From positions 372,001 to 436,000 of the forward strand of contig JACRJI010000008.1 in the NCBI GenBank assembly GCA_016235665.1: a DNA stretch of 64,000 nucleotides, in the 5' to 3' direction. How positions within the stretch are numbered: the stretch's first letter is position 1; every line of letters begins with the position of its first letter. This document shows, in pieces, positions 25,801 to 33,510 of the stretch. The stretch is from a candidate division TA06 bacterium (GTDB lineage: Bacteria; Edwardsbacteria; AC1; EtOH8). The notes beneath the pieces are model-generated. The model had not been told where the DNA came from and did no database searches. It saw nothing but the letters and a program-made list of their open reading frames with translations. A program made the position numbers and the translations under genes.

Positions 25801-27660
25801 TCGGCGTTCGGTCAGGTCGCGGCAAAGCCCCATCACCTCGGCCACGGTTCCGTCCTGGCCGGTCAGCGGGACCAGCCAGGTCTCCAGCCACAGTTCCCTC
25901 CCCCTGATGGGCGTCGGCAGTTCATAGTGGGCGGTGCGGCCGGTCTGAAATACGCTGAGCAATTGTTCCTTTTGTTTTTCGTTGATGCATTGATCAAAGA
26001 ATTCGGTGATATTGCGGCCATTGGCCTGGCCCTCCGCCAGACCGGCGATGGACGCGGCTTTAGAGTTGGCATATTTTATTGTTCCTTCCCGGTTCACCAC
26101 GAATATGATGTCCGGAGAAGACTCGGCCAGAGCGCGGTAACGCTGTTCGCTCTCGGCCAGGGCCAGTTCAGATCGTTTGCGAAGGATGATGTTTCGCCCC
26201 ACCGACACAATATGGGTTGGCCTCCCTTCAATGCTGTGCAGCAGGCTGGTGGAATATTCCAGCGGGAATTGGCCGTTCCTGGCGGTCATCACATTCACCT
26301 GGACATTGTTGACTCCCCCGTAATCCAAGGTCTTTTGGAAATTATGCAGAGCCAGGCCCCGGTCATCTGGGGCGATGAAAAGGGAAAAATTCTTGCCCAT
26401 CAGTTCGTCCCGGGAATCAAGCTCCAGCAATTCGATGGCTTTGTCATTGGCTTCGGTAAATTTGCCGCTGAGATCGGTGATGATTACGGCATCCGGGGTG
26501 GCGGCAAAGATGCTTTTGATGACATCCCTTTCCTTTTTCAGATCCTCCTGGGCTTTCTTCTGTCCGGTGATATCCCTGGCCACCCCGATGAAACCGACTG
26601 CTTCCCCGTCGGCATTTTTTAAGATGGTAGTGGTCGTTTCAGCGTAAAATACTGTACGATCCTTTTTGATATGACCCACCACCCCGGCATTGAGACCCTG
26701 GGCAATGACTTTTTGGTTAAAAGGCAGCAGTTCCCTCTCCAGCTGGGAGTGAGAATGAAATATGCTGATGTGCTTGCCCACTAATTGCTCCGGGGTATAA
26801 CCGTGCATAGCGGCCCATGAATGATTGACAAAGGTCAATATCCCTTCCAAATCGCAGACCGCCACTCCTTCGCCCACCTGCTCGGCAATCCGGGCCAGCC
26901 ACACCTGACGTTCCTGGGCCTTCAGCAGCTGGCGGTTCTTTGATCCCAGTTCCACCATGTCCTGCCTGATGGTGCCGGCCATGGTGTTAAAGGCCGAAAC
27001 CAGACGCCCCAGTTCATCTTTTCGTGTTATGTTTATCCGGTGGTCGTAATTGTTTTTGACCAGTTGGTCGGTGCCCTCTATCAGGGCCTCGATCGGTTTT
27101 CCCAGGTACCTGGCCACCAGCCAGCCGGCGGTTAAACTGACTCCCAAACCCAGCAGCAGGATCAGATAATTGAACACGTTGGTCCGGTGGTAGATCGCCA
27201 GTATTTTGTTCTCAAAAAAACCCACCTGCAACATACCCCAATCCCTGCCGTCAATGCTGACCGGGATCAGAAGCTCGTAAATATCCTGACCCTCAATTAC
27301 GTGTTTGTGAATGTCCTTTTGATGTTTTTTGGGGTTTTCCTGATACAATTCTATGGCCTGCCGCCCTGCCTGACTGCCGGTAGCAGCCAAAGGAGTGGCG
27401 GCGTTGTCGTATACCACCGCATAAGCAATTTCCGGACGCTGGCTGAACCTGATGACATTCTGTTCCAGCGCCAAAAAATCGTTCTTCAGCACCGACTCCT
27501 GAACGGTGACTGCCAGCATGTCGGCCACAGTGGCGGCGTGGGACCTGAGCTCGGTCCGCCAGGCCTGCCCCTCCCAAAAGGTATGATTAAGGGAGATGGA
27601 CACGGCAATGGATCCGGCCACCGCGGCAGTGATCAAGCCTATTTTAAGTGATAGTTTCAT
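22822..27660 (-). CDS. giant membrane multi-PAS HD-GYP phosphodiesterase
   Basis: The protein is 1612 residues. Order: N-terminal TM helix, periplasmic region, second TM (residues about 165-185), HAMP (LGKPIEALIEGTDQLVKNNY), about eight PAS domains with PAC tails (for example GILTFVNHSWAAMHGYTPEQL), a GAF domain, and a C-terminal HD-GYP domain. The HD-GYP hallmark residues are intact: HDIGKLAI and HHEHFDGSGYPQG. This predicts c-di-GMP (or cGAMP) hydrolysis. The fourth PAS has a cysteine motif (EICPACGI) that might bind metal or sense redox. A solute-binding-protein gene ends 10 bp upstream and the diguanylate cyclase overlaps downstream. Confidence 0.92.
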   Translation of the reverse strand: MKLSLKIGLITAAVAGSIAVSISLNHTFWEGQAWRTELRSHAATVADMLAVTVQESVLKNDFLALEQNVIRFSQRPEIAYAVVYDNAATPLAATGSQAGRQAIELYQENPKKHQKDIHKHVIEGQDIYELLIPVSIDGRDWGMLQVGFFENKILAIYHRTNVFNYLILLLGLGVSLTAGWLVARYLGKPIEALIEGTDQLVKNNYDHRINITRKDELGRLVSAFNTMAGTIRQDMVELGSKNRQLLKAQERQVWLARIAEQVGEGVAVCDLEGILTFVNHSWAAMHGYTPEQLVGKHISIFHSHSQLERELLPFNQKVIAQGLNAGVVGHIKKDRTVFYAETTTTILKNADGEAVGFIGVARDITGQKKAQEDLKKERDVIKSIFAATPDAVIITDLSGKFTEANDKAIELLELDSRDELMGKNFSLFIAPDDRGLALHNFQKTLDYGGVNNVQVNVMTARNGQFPLEYSTSLLHSIEGRPTHIVSVGRNIILRKRSELALAESEQRYRALAESSPDIIFVVNREGTIKYANSKAASIAGLAEGQANGRNITEFFDQCINEKQKEQLLSVFQTGRTAHYELPTPIRGRELWLETWLVPLTGQDGTVAEVMGLCRDLTERRQAELAVRDVNQRFEYALGATKTGYDIIDTEYNIQYIDPEWKKSYGEPAGRKCYEYFMDRKEICPACGITKALRDKQSVVTEEYLVKEKRWVEVHTIPYQNSSGQWLVAEFNIDINERKLNEQKLKISEQKYRELADTLPQTVFEMDDQGILVYVNNTGLSQFGYTQEESRSGLKVLSMLAPQDRERAGQNIVRRLKGNPAENQEYLALRKDGSTFPISIYASPVLEEGQISGLRGVIVDISERKKGEQTLKESETRFRALAEASPAGIFAYLEKFIYANPACQVLTGYSPEELLKMNFWELVHPEHREMVKKRGLARQKGVNVPANYEFKIIRKDGQLRWVDFAGTLTQFDGRQSGLGMILDITERKSMEEILQASEAQYRTTIDSIGDAIHVVDSGLNILLANAVFKAWCRRLDLAEDPAGRNVFEVCPFLSPQVRQEYQQVFETGQPVTTQDENTVSGKVLITETRKIPIFEGTKVSRVITVIRDITEEKESERKLAESERKYSQIFEDIVEGIYRTTPSGQVLLANPALVRMLGFENLEQLISLDLNKSGYMDISSRNRFKELMERDGQVLGFEARWRRPDGKILMISENARAVRDQQGKVQYYEGTIEDITERQKAEEDLLNEKNKLSDLFRVSLQVARAGDIQKKLDLTMEGIAGTGLFSRAVLVLKNEEGRNSHIAHFGMTSKEIAAILKAGPAQAEKLEKIFNKKYRYSSSYFIPHDAPGVDFSIKLINKQYQPTGDWHSDDVLLVPLMVKDKHIGYLTVDEPVDGRIPSLETVRLLELFCYQVAVAIDNLRLYNDLEQSYYGTLKAFVAAMDAKDPYTKGHSENVRFHALNIARQLKLPEEQVKLIDFSSLLHDIGKLAIRDEILTKPSLLSDHEYQEVKLHPVIGSHLVSEVESLLKVAPIIHSHHEHFDGSGYPQGIKGDEIPLEARIIAVADAFEAMTSDRPYRKAFDLKVAVNRLQEAAGTQFDKEIVRVFIKLHQETHG

Positions 27661-27670
27661 GCTTGATATT

Positions 27671-28399
27671 TTATAACAGCCATTTTTGATATAATTGTTT
27701 CAAGAAACCCGTGCGTTCCAACTCGTCCAATATCTGGTTGACCTGCATGATCAACGACTTCCTGCCCTTGGCGGCGGCTACCGCCATTCCGCAGGGGGTA
27801 AAGGGAACAATGGGTATCTTGTATTCAGGGTTTTGTTTGATGAAAAACCGCGAAGATAAATAATCGTTGAAAACCGCATCCACTTCCCCCCGGTGCAGGG
27901 CGGCAAAGCTTTGATCGGTGGTGGAAAAACTCTTAAACTCAAAACCCAGCTGGGCGGCATTTTCCCGGGCATACTTTTCCCCGGTGGCCCGTTGCTTGAC
28001 CGCCACCCGGCAGCCCTTTAATTGGCTTAAAGAATTTATTTTTTTATTCCCTTTTTTCACCACCATCACCAGACCCGAATTCACGTATTTCCGGCTCATC
28101 TCGTAACGCTGACGGCGTTCTTCAGTAGCATGGACGGCCGCTATCACCAGATCGGCTTGTCCGGCATCCAGGGCCGGCAGAAGTTTGCTGAAATCCATCT
28201 GGACCCATTTGATTCTTACCTCCATCCGGCGGGCTATCTCCTGGCCCAGCTCAATATCGTAACCGGCCAGTTCCCCTTTTTCATCCCTGAACTCAAAGGG
28301 CGGATAATCTCCGGTGGCCACCACCATGGTTTTGGTTTGGGCTCCGATGTTCAAGCAAAGCAAAGCCAGGACGGCGGGAAGCAGAAAGAACTTTTTCAT
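27671..28399 (-). CDS. periplasmic amino-acid-type solute-binding protein (SBP family 3)
   Basis: This 242-residue protein has a signal peptide (FFLLPAVLALLCLNIGAQT) and one SBP_bac_3 domain: VVATGDYPPFEFRDEKGELAGYD at the start, LPALDAGQADLVIAA and GEVDAVFNDYLSS. Such proteins deliver polar amino acids to ABC permeases, but no permease or ATPase gene adjoins. Instead the gene is 10 bp upstream of a membrane PAS/HD-GYP protein with a periplasmic region, so it may act as its ligand-sensing partner (inference). The ribosome site GAGGTGAT is strong. Confidence 0.9.
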   Translation of the reverse strand: MKKFFLLPAVLALLCLNIGAQTKTMVVATGDYPPFEFRDEKGELAGYDIELGQEIARRMEVRIKWVQMDFSKLLPALDAGQADLVIAAVHATEERRQRYEMSRKYVNSGLVMVVKKGNKKINSLSQLKGCRVAVKQRATGEKYARENAAQLGFEFKSFSTTDQSFAALHRGEVDAVFNDYLSSRFFIKQNPEYKIPIVPFTPCGMAVAAAKGRKSLIMQVNQILDELERTGFLKQLYQKWLL

Positions 28400-28457
28400 T
28401 TTATCACCTCAGATAAAATTGAATCTCCCTTGCCGGATTTTTTGCCGCTACGAGAAC

Positions 28458-28476
28458 AGACAGGATTTACATGATT
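28458..28476 (+). repeat. dispersed repeat fragment (AGACAGGATTTACATGATT)
   Basis: Nineteen bases identical, in reverse orientation, to 47272-47290, where they form one end of a longer inverted-repeat element. Here it lies between the solute-binding-protein gene and purD. Confidence 0.85.
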
Positions 28477-28504
28477 TCATTTTCGGAGTTTGTTTGTGGA
28501 TGCC

Positions 28505-29776
28505 TTAGCGTTTTAGCCCCTTGGCGCCTATGTCCCGGCGGTATTGCATACCTTCAAATCTTATTTCAGAAACAGCTTGGTATCCCTTCTCCAATGTTTC
28601 TTTCAGGTTTGAAGCAACTGCCGTTACCCCCAGAACCCGGCCTCCGGCGGTGACAAGTTTGTTGTCTTTGAGCGCCGTCCCAGCCTGGAATACTTTGATA
28701 TCCAGATTTTGCAGAGATTTCTCCATCCCTGTTATTTCAAAACCTTTCTGGTAACTGCCGGGGTATCCGCCGGAAGCGGCCACGATGCAGGCGGCGCTTT
28801 GGGCGGACCATTCGATCTCATCAGGCTTTAGGCGTCCCTCGGCGCAGGACAACAGTATCTCTGCCAGGTCGGACTCCAAAAGCCGCATATAGCTCTGGGT
28901 CTCGGGGTCGCCAAAACGGGCGTTAAACTCCAGCACTTTGAAGCCCTGAGAGGTGCGGATCAACCCCGGGAAAAGACAGCCCTGGAACGGCGCACCAAGA
29001 TCGGAGAGAGTTTTCAAGACCGGCAGTACGATGGTATTATCTATCTCAGCCATCATCTCCGGGGTCACCCAGCCCACCGGGACATAGCTTCCCATGCCGC
29101 CGGTGTTTGGCCCCAGGTCGCCGTCTAAAGCCTGCTTGTGGTCCTGTGAGGCCGGGAACAATGCGGCCCTCTGGCCATCGCAGAAAGCATGGATGGAGAT
29201 CTCCTGCCCTTCCAGGAATTCTTCAATTATGATCTGGTTCCCGGAAGCCCCGAATGCTTTATCCACCATGGCCGTCTGCAAAGCGGCCTTGGCCTGTTCC
29301 TTATTTTGACAGATGATCACGCCCTTGCCCAGAGCCAGGCCGCTGGCCTTGATGACCAAAGGGTATTTTTGTCCGTTAAGATGATCCAGGGCCTTTTTAT
29401 GATCCTCAAAAACAGCGTAATCGGCGGTGGGTATACCGGCCTTCCGCATCAGGTCCTTGGAGAAGGCCTTGGAGGTCTCTATCTGGGCGGCTTTTTGGGT
29501 GGGTCCGAATATCTTCAAGCCTTTTTTTTGAAAGACATCAACCACTCCGGCGGCCAGACAGTCATCCGGACCGACCACTGTCAGGTCAATGCTGTGCTTC
29601 AGGGCGAAATCCGCCAGGCCGGTGTTGTCGCTGGCCTTAAAATCAATGCATTCGCCCAGTTCCGCCAGACCGGGATTCCCCGGGGCGCAGTATATTTTTT
29701 TTACCAAAGGGCTTTGGGTCAGCTTCCAGCCCAGGGCATGTTCCCGTCCGCCCGAACCGATCAACAGTATCTTCAT
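28505..29776 (-). CDS. purD: phosphoribosylamine-glycine ligase
   Basis: PurD is an ATP-grasp enzyme that joins glycine to phosphoribosylamine in the second step of purine synthesis. The 423-residue protein begins MKILLIGSGGREHALGWKL and carries the typical FGPTQKAAQIETSK, YPLVIKASGLALGKGV and GCLFPGLI segments. Length and motifs are normal. It is monocistronic here, with a good promoter at 29911-29939 and a leader of about 130 nt that carries a dispersed repeat. Confidence 0.97.
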   Translation of the reverse strand: MKILLIGSGGREHALGWKLTQSPLVKKIYCAPGNPGLAELGECIDFKASDNTGLADFALKHSIDLTVVGPDDCLAAGVVDVFQKKGLKIFGPTQKAAQIETSKAFSKDLMRKAGIPTADYAVFEDHKKALDHLNGQKYPLVIKASGLALGKGVIICQNKEQAKAALQTAMVDKAFGASGNQIIIEEFLEGQEISIHAFCDGQRAALFPASQDHKQALDGDLGPNTGGMGSYVPVGWVTPEMMAEIDNTIVLPVLKTLSDLGAPFQGCLFPGLIRTSQGFKVLEFNARFGDPETQSYMRLLESDLAEILLSCAEGRLKPDEIEWSAQSAACIVAASGGYPGSYQKGFEITGMEKSLQNLDIKVFQAGTALKDNKLVTAGGRVLGVTAVASNLKETLEKGYQAVSEIRFEGMQYRRDIGAKGLKR

Positions 29777-29814
29777 TGAATTTTAATATTTTTTCACCAC
29801 CAAGACACTAAGCC

Positions 29815-29843
29815 TGCACTGAGCGGTGCCGAAGTGGCACCAA
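29815..29843 (+). repeat. dispersed repeat, TGAGC..GAAGTGGCACC family (copy 1)
   Basis: The element contains a perfect small hairpin (GGTGCC-GAAGT-GGCACC, 29825-29841) and matches 39494-39521 in reverse orientation with a few changes; a weaker copy is at 32936-32964. It is flanked by an imperfect outer inverted repeat (CCAAGACACTAA near 29800 and TTAGTGCCTTGGTGTC near 29870-29884). It lies in the leader of purD. Confidence 0.75.
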
Positions 29844-29910
29844 ACCATTTGTAAATAGTTAATTGTATTTAGTGCCTTGGTGTCTTTGTGGCAGAATCGT
29901 TATAACTTTT

Positions 29911-29939
29911 ATATTAACACGAAAAAACGGCCCTGTCAA
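29911..29939 (-). promoter_or_regulatory. sigma-70 promoter upstream of purD
   Basis: On the minus strand TTGACA (29934-29939), 17 bp, TAATAT (29911-29916). It is the only strong promoter match between miaA and purD. Confidence 0.8.
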
Positions 29940-29981
29940 TATCAATAATCACAAGGCCGGTATAATGTTAGGGAACCATTG

Positions 29982-30905
29982 TTAAACCGATAATTTATTG
30001 ACAATATCTTCAGGGCCGTCATTTGGAGTGCAGTTTATCCATTGCTGATAATTCATCTTGCGGAACCAGGTAAGCTGTCGTTTGGCGTAATGCCTGGTGT
30101 TTCTTTTTATCAGCCGGACCGCCTCCGCCAGGTCTGTTTTCCCCGCCAGATGAGCCATCAGTTCCTGATATCCCACCGTCTGCATTCCTGGGGAATCGGG
30201 CCCGTACCCGCATTCCATAAGCTTTTTTACTTCATCCAGCAGGCCCTGGGCCATCATCGCTTCTACCCGGTCATCGATCCTTTGATAGAGGGTCTTCCGG
30301 TCCAGGTCCATCACAATCAGCTTATAGTTCCTGTTGTCTCCCCGGCGTTTTTCCCGGAACCATAGGCTTAACGGTTTTCCGGTCAGCATGAAGACCTCCA
30401 AAGCCCTGATGATCCGCACTTCGTCGTTTAACTTCAGCCTTTGGGCGGTCTCCGGGTCGCATTCGTCCAGCCTTTGCAGCAAAGCCTGATTGCCTTTGGC
30501 TTGGGAAAAGTCCTTTAGTTCCCGGCGGAGGCTGTGGTCAGCCGAAGGTATGTCAACCAGCCCTTCGGTCAGGGCCTTCAGGTAAAGGCCGGAGCCTCCG
30601 GCGATGATATAAGCCTGATCATTTTCATCCAACTCATCCATCACCCGCCGGGCCCCGGCGGCAAAGGTTGCGGCGCTGTAGGCCAGATCTGGCGTCAGGA
30701 TATCCGTCATGTGATGAGGCGCTGACTGCAGTTCCACTGCCGTGGGCTTGGCAGTGCCGATCTCCAAGCCTTTATATATCTGCCGGGAATCGGCCGAGAT
30801 AATGTGGGCCTTCAGCCTTTGAGCCAAGACAAGGCCGACAGCTGTTTTGCCCACAGCAGTCGGCCCGGCCAGCACCAGTACTTCATTGTTCTGGTCCTGC
30901 TTCAT
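29982..30905 (-). CDS. miaA: tRNA dimethylallyltransferase
   Basis: MiaA adds the dimethylallyl group to A37 of tRNAs that read U-initial codons. The 307-residue protein shows the P-loop LAGPTAVGKTAVGL, DSRQIYKGLEIGTAKP and HHMTDIL, then GGSGLYLKAL and the RNTRHYAKRQLTWFRK C-terminal motif. All are canonical. The start overlaps the mutL stop by 4 bp, the common mutL-miaA arrangement. Confidence 0.97.
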   Translation of the reverse strand: MKQDQNNEVLVLAGPTAVGKTAVGLVLAQRLKAHIISADSRQIYKGLEIGTAKPTAVELQSAPHHMTDILTPDLAYSAATFAAGARRVMDELDENDQAYIIAGGSGLYLKALTEGLVDIPSADHSLRRELKDFSQAKGNQALLQRLDECDPETAQRLKLNDEVRIIRALEVFMLTGKPLSLWFREKRRGDNRNYKLIVMDLDRKTLYQRIDDRVEAMMAQGLLDEVKKLMECGYGPDSPGMQTVGYQELMAHLAGKTDLAEAVRLIKRNTRHYAKRQLTWFRKMNYQQWINCTPNDGPEDIVNKLSV

Positions 30906-32608
30906 ATCCTGCCGAACCGGTGTTCCAGGTCTTCCAGGGTGAATTTTATCACCGACGGGCGTCCGTGGGGATCCAGATAGGGCGAGCTGGTGGCAAACAG
31001 CCGGTCCACCAGGTGGTTCATCTCCTCCTGGTTCAGCGCTTTTCCGGCCTTGACAGCGGCCCGGCAGGCGAATGAGCGGGCCAGCCTCTGGGCCGGCTCC
31101 AGGTTCACGTCCGAGGTATCGGCCAGATCGGCCAGAATGCCCCGCACCAGGGCCGCCTCGTCGCCGCTCTGCTCCCAGGAGACCGGCAGGCCTTCCATCA
31201 CCAGGGTCTGTCCGCTGAATTGCTTGACATCAAAGCCCAGCGAGCCGAAGACCTCGCGGTACTGCTGGTAGACCTGCATCTCACGGGAAGAGAGCTCCAC
31301 CGTCACCGGGAACAAAAGCTGCTGGGCCCGCCTGTGGTCCCGGGCGGCAAGCAGTTCCTCGTATAGTATCCGCTCGTGGGCCGCGTGCTGGTCTATCATC
31401 ACCAGGCCGTCGCGGATGGCGGCCAGAATGTAGCGCTGGTGCAGCTGCCAGTAGGCCACCACCGGCTGGATGGACATCAGATTCTTAAGGCCGGCCTGCT
31501 CCGGATTTCCGGAGGAGAACAGGGCCATGGCTTCCTGTATCTGCAGTTGGCCCGGCTTCTCCGGCCCGGTCCAGGGCTGGTAGCCCGTGTTTTGAGGGTT
31601 GAAACTCCCCGCCGTCTCCGGCCTCTGCTGTTCGGTGAACAGGGCCTTTTCCACCGCCGCCCGCACGGTGCGGAAGACGAAGGACTCGTCGCTGAAGCGC
31701 ACCTGCACCTTGGAGGGATGGACATTGACGTCCACCAGGGACGGGGATATTTCCAGGAAAAGCACATAGCTGGGATGCCTGCCGGCCAGGGCCGGGCCGA
31801 ATCCCTGGTAGACGGCGGCCGAGGCCAGCCGGTCGGACACCAGCCGCCCGTTGACGAAGAGGTACTGCTCCCGGCGTTTGGGCCAAAGGTTTTGGGGCCC
31901 GGAGAGATATCCGGATATCCGCAAAGGCTTTTGACCGTAGTCGATCTTCAGCAGCGTGCGGTATAGCTCTCCGCCCAGCACTTCCCTGATCCGGTCGTCC
32001 TGGCTGGCTGATTTGAGATCGTATGTTGCCCGGCCTTCGCTGATAAGCTTGAAGCCCGCTCCGGGATTGGCCAGGGCTAAAGACAAAAACAGTTCCGCGA
32101 TCTTGCGGGACTCGGTGGTCTGGCTCTTCAGGAATTTCCTTCTGGCCGGAACGCTGGCAAAAAGTTCCTCCACCATCACGGTGGTGCCCGGCTGGGCGGC
32201 CTGCTGTTTCCGGGATATTATTCCGCCCTCCCGGCATTCAATCTGCCAGGCGCTGTCCGATCCGGCCGGACGGGAGACCAGGGTGAACCGGGAGACCGAG
32301 GCGATGCTGGGCAGGGCTTCGCCCCGGAAGCCGAAACTTTGGATGTCCTGCAGGTCTTCGTAGCTGTTGATCTTGCTGGTGGCATGGCGCTGCAGGGCCA
32401 GTTCCATCTCCTCGCCGGTCATGCCGGCCCCGTCGTCGGAAACGCGCAGCAGCTCCAGGCCTCCGGCCTTCACCTCGACCTCGATGCTGCGGGCCCCGGC
32501 GTCCAGGCTGTTCTCCATCAGCTCCTTGGCGGCCGAGGCCGGGCGCTCCACCACCTCGCCGGCGGCGATCTTGTTGACTATTTCGGGGGATAGGACGATG
32601 ATCGGCAT
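30902..32608 (-). CDS. mutL: DNA mismatch repair protein MutL (endonuclease type)
   Basis: This 568-residue protein has a GHKL ATPase N-terminus (ELMENSLDAGA, DDGAGM, GFRGEALPSIASV) and a dimerisation domain at the C-terminus. The C-terminal domain contains DQHAAHERILYE, which matches the DQHA(x)2E(x)4E metal-binding endonuclease motif. So this MutL should nick DNA itself, as expected for organisms that do not use MutH. There is no mutS in the window. The upstream intergenic region is repeat-rich and shows no clear promoter. Confidence 0.97.
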   Translation of the reverse strand: MPIIVLSPEIVNKIAAGEVVERPASAAKELMENSLDAGARSIEVEVKAGGLELLRVSDDGAGMTGEEMELALQRHATSKINSYEDLQDIQSFGFRGEALPSIASVSRFTLVSRPAGSDSAWQIECREGGIISRKQQAAQPGTTVMVEELFASVPARRKFLKSQTTESRKIAELFLSLALANPGAGFKLISEGRATYDLKSASQDDRIREVLGGELYRTLLKIDYGQKPLRISGYLSGPQNLWPKRREQYLFVNGRLVSDRLASAAVYQGFGPALAGRHPSYVLFLEISPSLVDVNVHPSKVQVRFSDESFVFRTVRAAVEKALFTEQQRPETAGSFNPQNTGYQPWTGPEKPGQLQIQEAMALFSSGNPEQAGLKNLMSIQPVVAYWQLHQRYILAAIRDGLVMIDQHAAHERILYEELLAARDHRRAQQLLFPVTVELSSREMQVYQQYREVFGSLGFDVKQFSGQTLVMEGLPVSWEQSGDEAALVRGILADLADTSDVNLEPAQRLARSFACRAAVKAGKALNQEEMNHLVDRLFATSSPYLDPHGRPSVIKFTLEDLEHRFGRI

Positions 32609-33020
32609 GATTTACCTTTGCCCACTTAAGCTTGTCCTGAGCAAAGCCTAAGGAGGCACTAAAATATTCTAAATAAATTCTGATTAGAGATGGTTCGCAG
32701 TATTTCGTAGGTGGGTATACCGTGGATTTTACCTTTGCCCACTAAAGGACACGAAAAATAGTTTAAAATAGATTTCGCGTAGTTTCGTGTATTTCGTGGG
32801 GAAAGGTCCCCGGAATTCTGCCCGCTAAACACGCTAAAAAACGCTAAAACCAATAAATTATATAAGGTAATAATCTTTTGCGTTCCTTCGACTCGGATTT
32901 CGGCTGGGGCTCGGTCTGGCAGCTCAGGGCATGCCTTGGTGTCACTTCGATTAAACTCAGGGCATCGTTTAGTGTGAAAGGATATTTATTTCGCGCTATT
33001 TCGTGTATTTCGTGGGCGGG
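32609..33020. other. 412-bp gene-free region full of short repeats
   Basis: No credible gene is seen. The stretch carries two copies of TTTACCTTTGCCCACT (from 32611 and from 32730) and a 29-bp direct repeat at 32772-32800 and 32988-33016 that differs at three positions. It also holds a degenerate copy of the TGAGC/GAAG element at 32936-32964 and a related GCTTGTCCTGAGCAAAGCC segment at 32631-32649. A 64-codon minus-strand frame here is made of these repeats and is not called. Confidence 0.8.
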
Positions 33021-33209
33021 TTATTCCCCGGCGATGGAATCCAGTGTGTTGGAATGCTGCTGGGCCTTGGCTTGGATGGTGTCGGTGCGGTCCTTCAGCG
33101 TTTTGTAGGTCCCCACCGGACCGAGGTCTTCCCGGGTATGCTCGGTCTTTTGGGAACAGGAAAGGCTTAACGAAACGGCCAAAACAAAAACGAATAAAAA
33201 TATCTTCAT
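33021..33209 (-). CDS. small putative lipoprotein
   Basis: This is a 62-residue protein with a lipoprotein signal peptide (FLFVFVLAVSLSLSC, lipobox LSLSC) and a short polar mature part. I do not recognise it. The start ATG 33209 overlaps the stop of the upstream membrane gene by 4 bp (ATGA), so the two form a small operon. A longer frame to 33284 would read through that gene out of frame and is rejected. Confidence 0.7.
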   Translation of the reverse strand: MKIFLFVFVLAVSLSLSCSQKTEHTREDLGPVGTYKTLKDRTDTIQAKAQQHSNTLDSIAGE

Positions 33210-33415
33210 TCTTTGCCTCCGGCCTTTTCTTTGTTCTTTTCGTGGACCATCAGCGTGAACATGATGTTGGCGGAGACCATGCAAAGGATACAGGTGGTGG
33301 CAAAGATAAGTTCTTTATTATTGACCGAGGCCGGCAGGAACTTGAAGATAAAAAGGAAGGCGCTGATGACCATCAGTATCTGGCCGACCCAGTAGAACAA
33401 GGTGCTGTTTTTCAT
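33206..33415 (-). CDS. small two-helix membrane protein, hypothetical
   Basis: The protein is 69 residues with two predicted transmembrane helices (YWVGQILMVISAFLFIFKFL and ELIFATTCILCMVSANIMF) and a Lys/Glu-rich cytosolic tail. No family is recognised. A strong ribosome site (GGAGG, 5 bp spacing) precedes ATG 33415. It is coupled to the small lipoprotein gene downstream. Confidence 0.75.
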   Translation of the reverse strand: MKNSTLFYWVGQILMVISAFLFIFKFLPASVNNKELIFATTCILCMVSANIMFTLMVHEKNKEKAGGKE

Positions 33416-33445
33416 GCAACCTCCATTTTGATCATTTACTAAAGC

Positions 33446-33472
33446 ATAATAGACGCCTTTAGCGTCTATTAT
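33446..33472. terminator. hairpin between yajQ and the small membrane operon
   Basis: A perfect 11-bp stem (ATAATAGACGC and GCGTCTATTAT) with a five-base loop. The T-run after it on the minus strand is poor, so terminator function for yajQ is tentative. Confidence 0.45.
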
Positions 33473-33510
33473 TAATGGAACACCATCTCAATGTTTCTGG
33501 AATACTTTTT

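Noticed and set aside
32659-32853. 64-codon minus-strand frame in the mutL upstream gap
   Set aside because: It is composed of dispersed repeats, has no ribosome site and no recognisable protein features.
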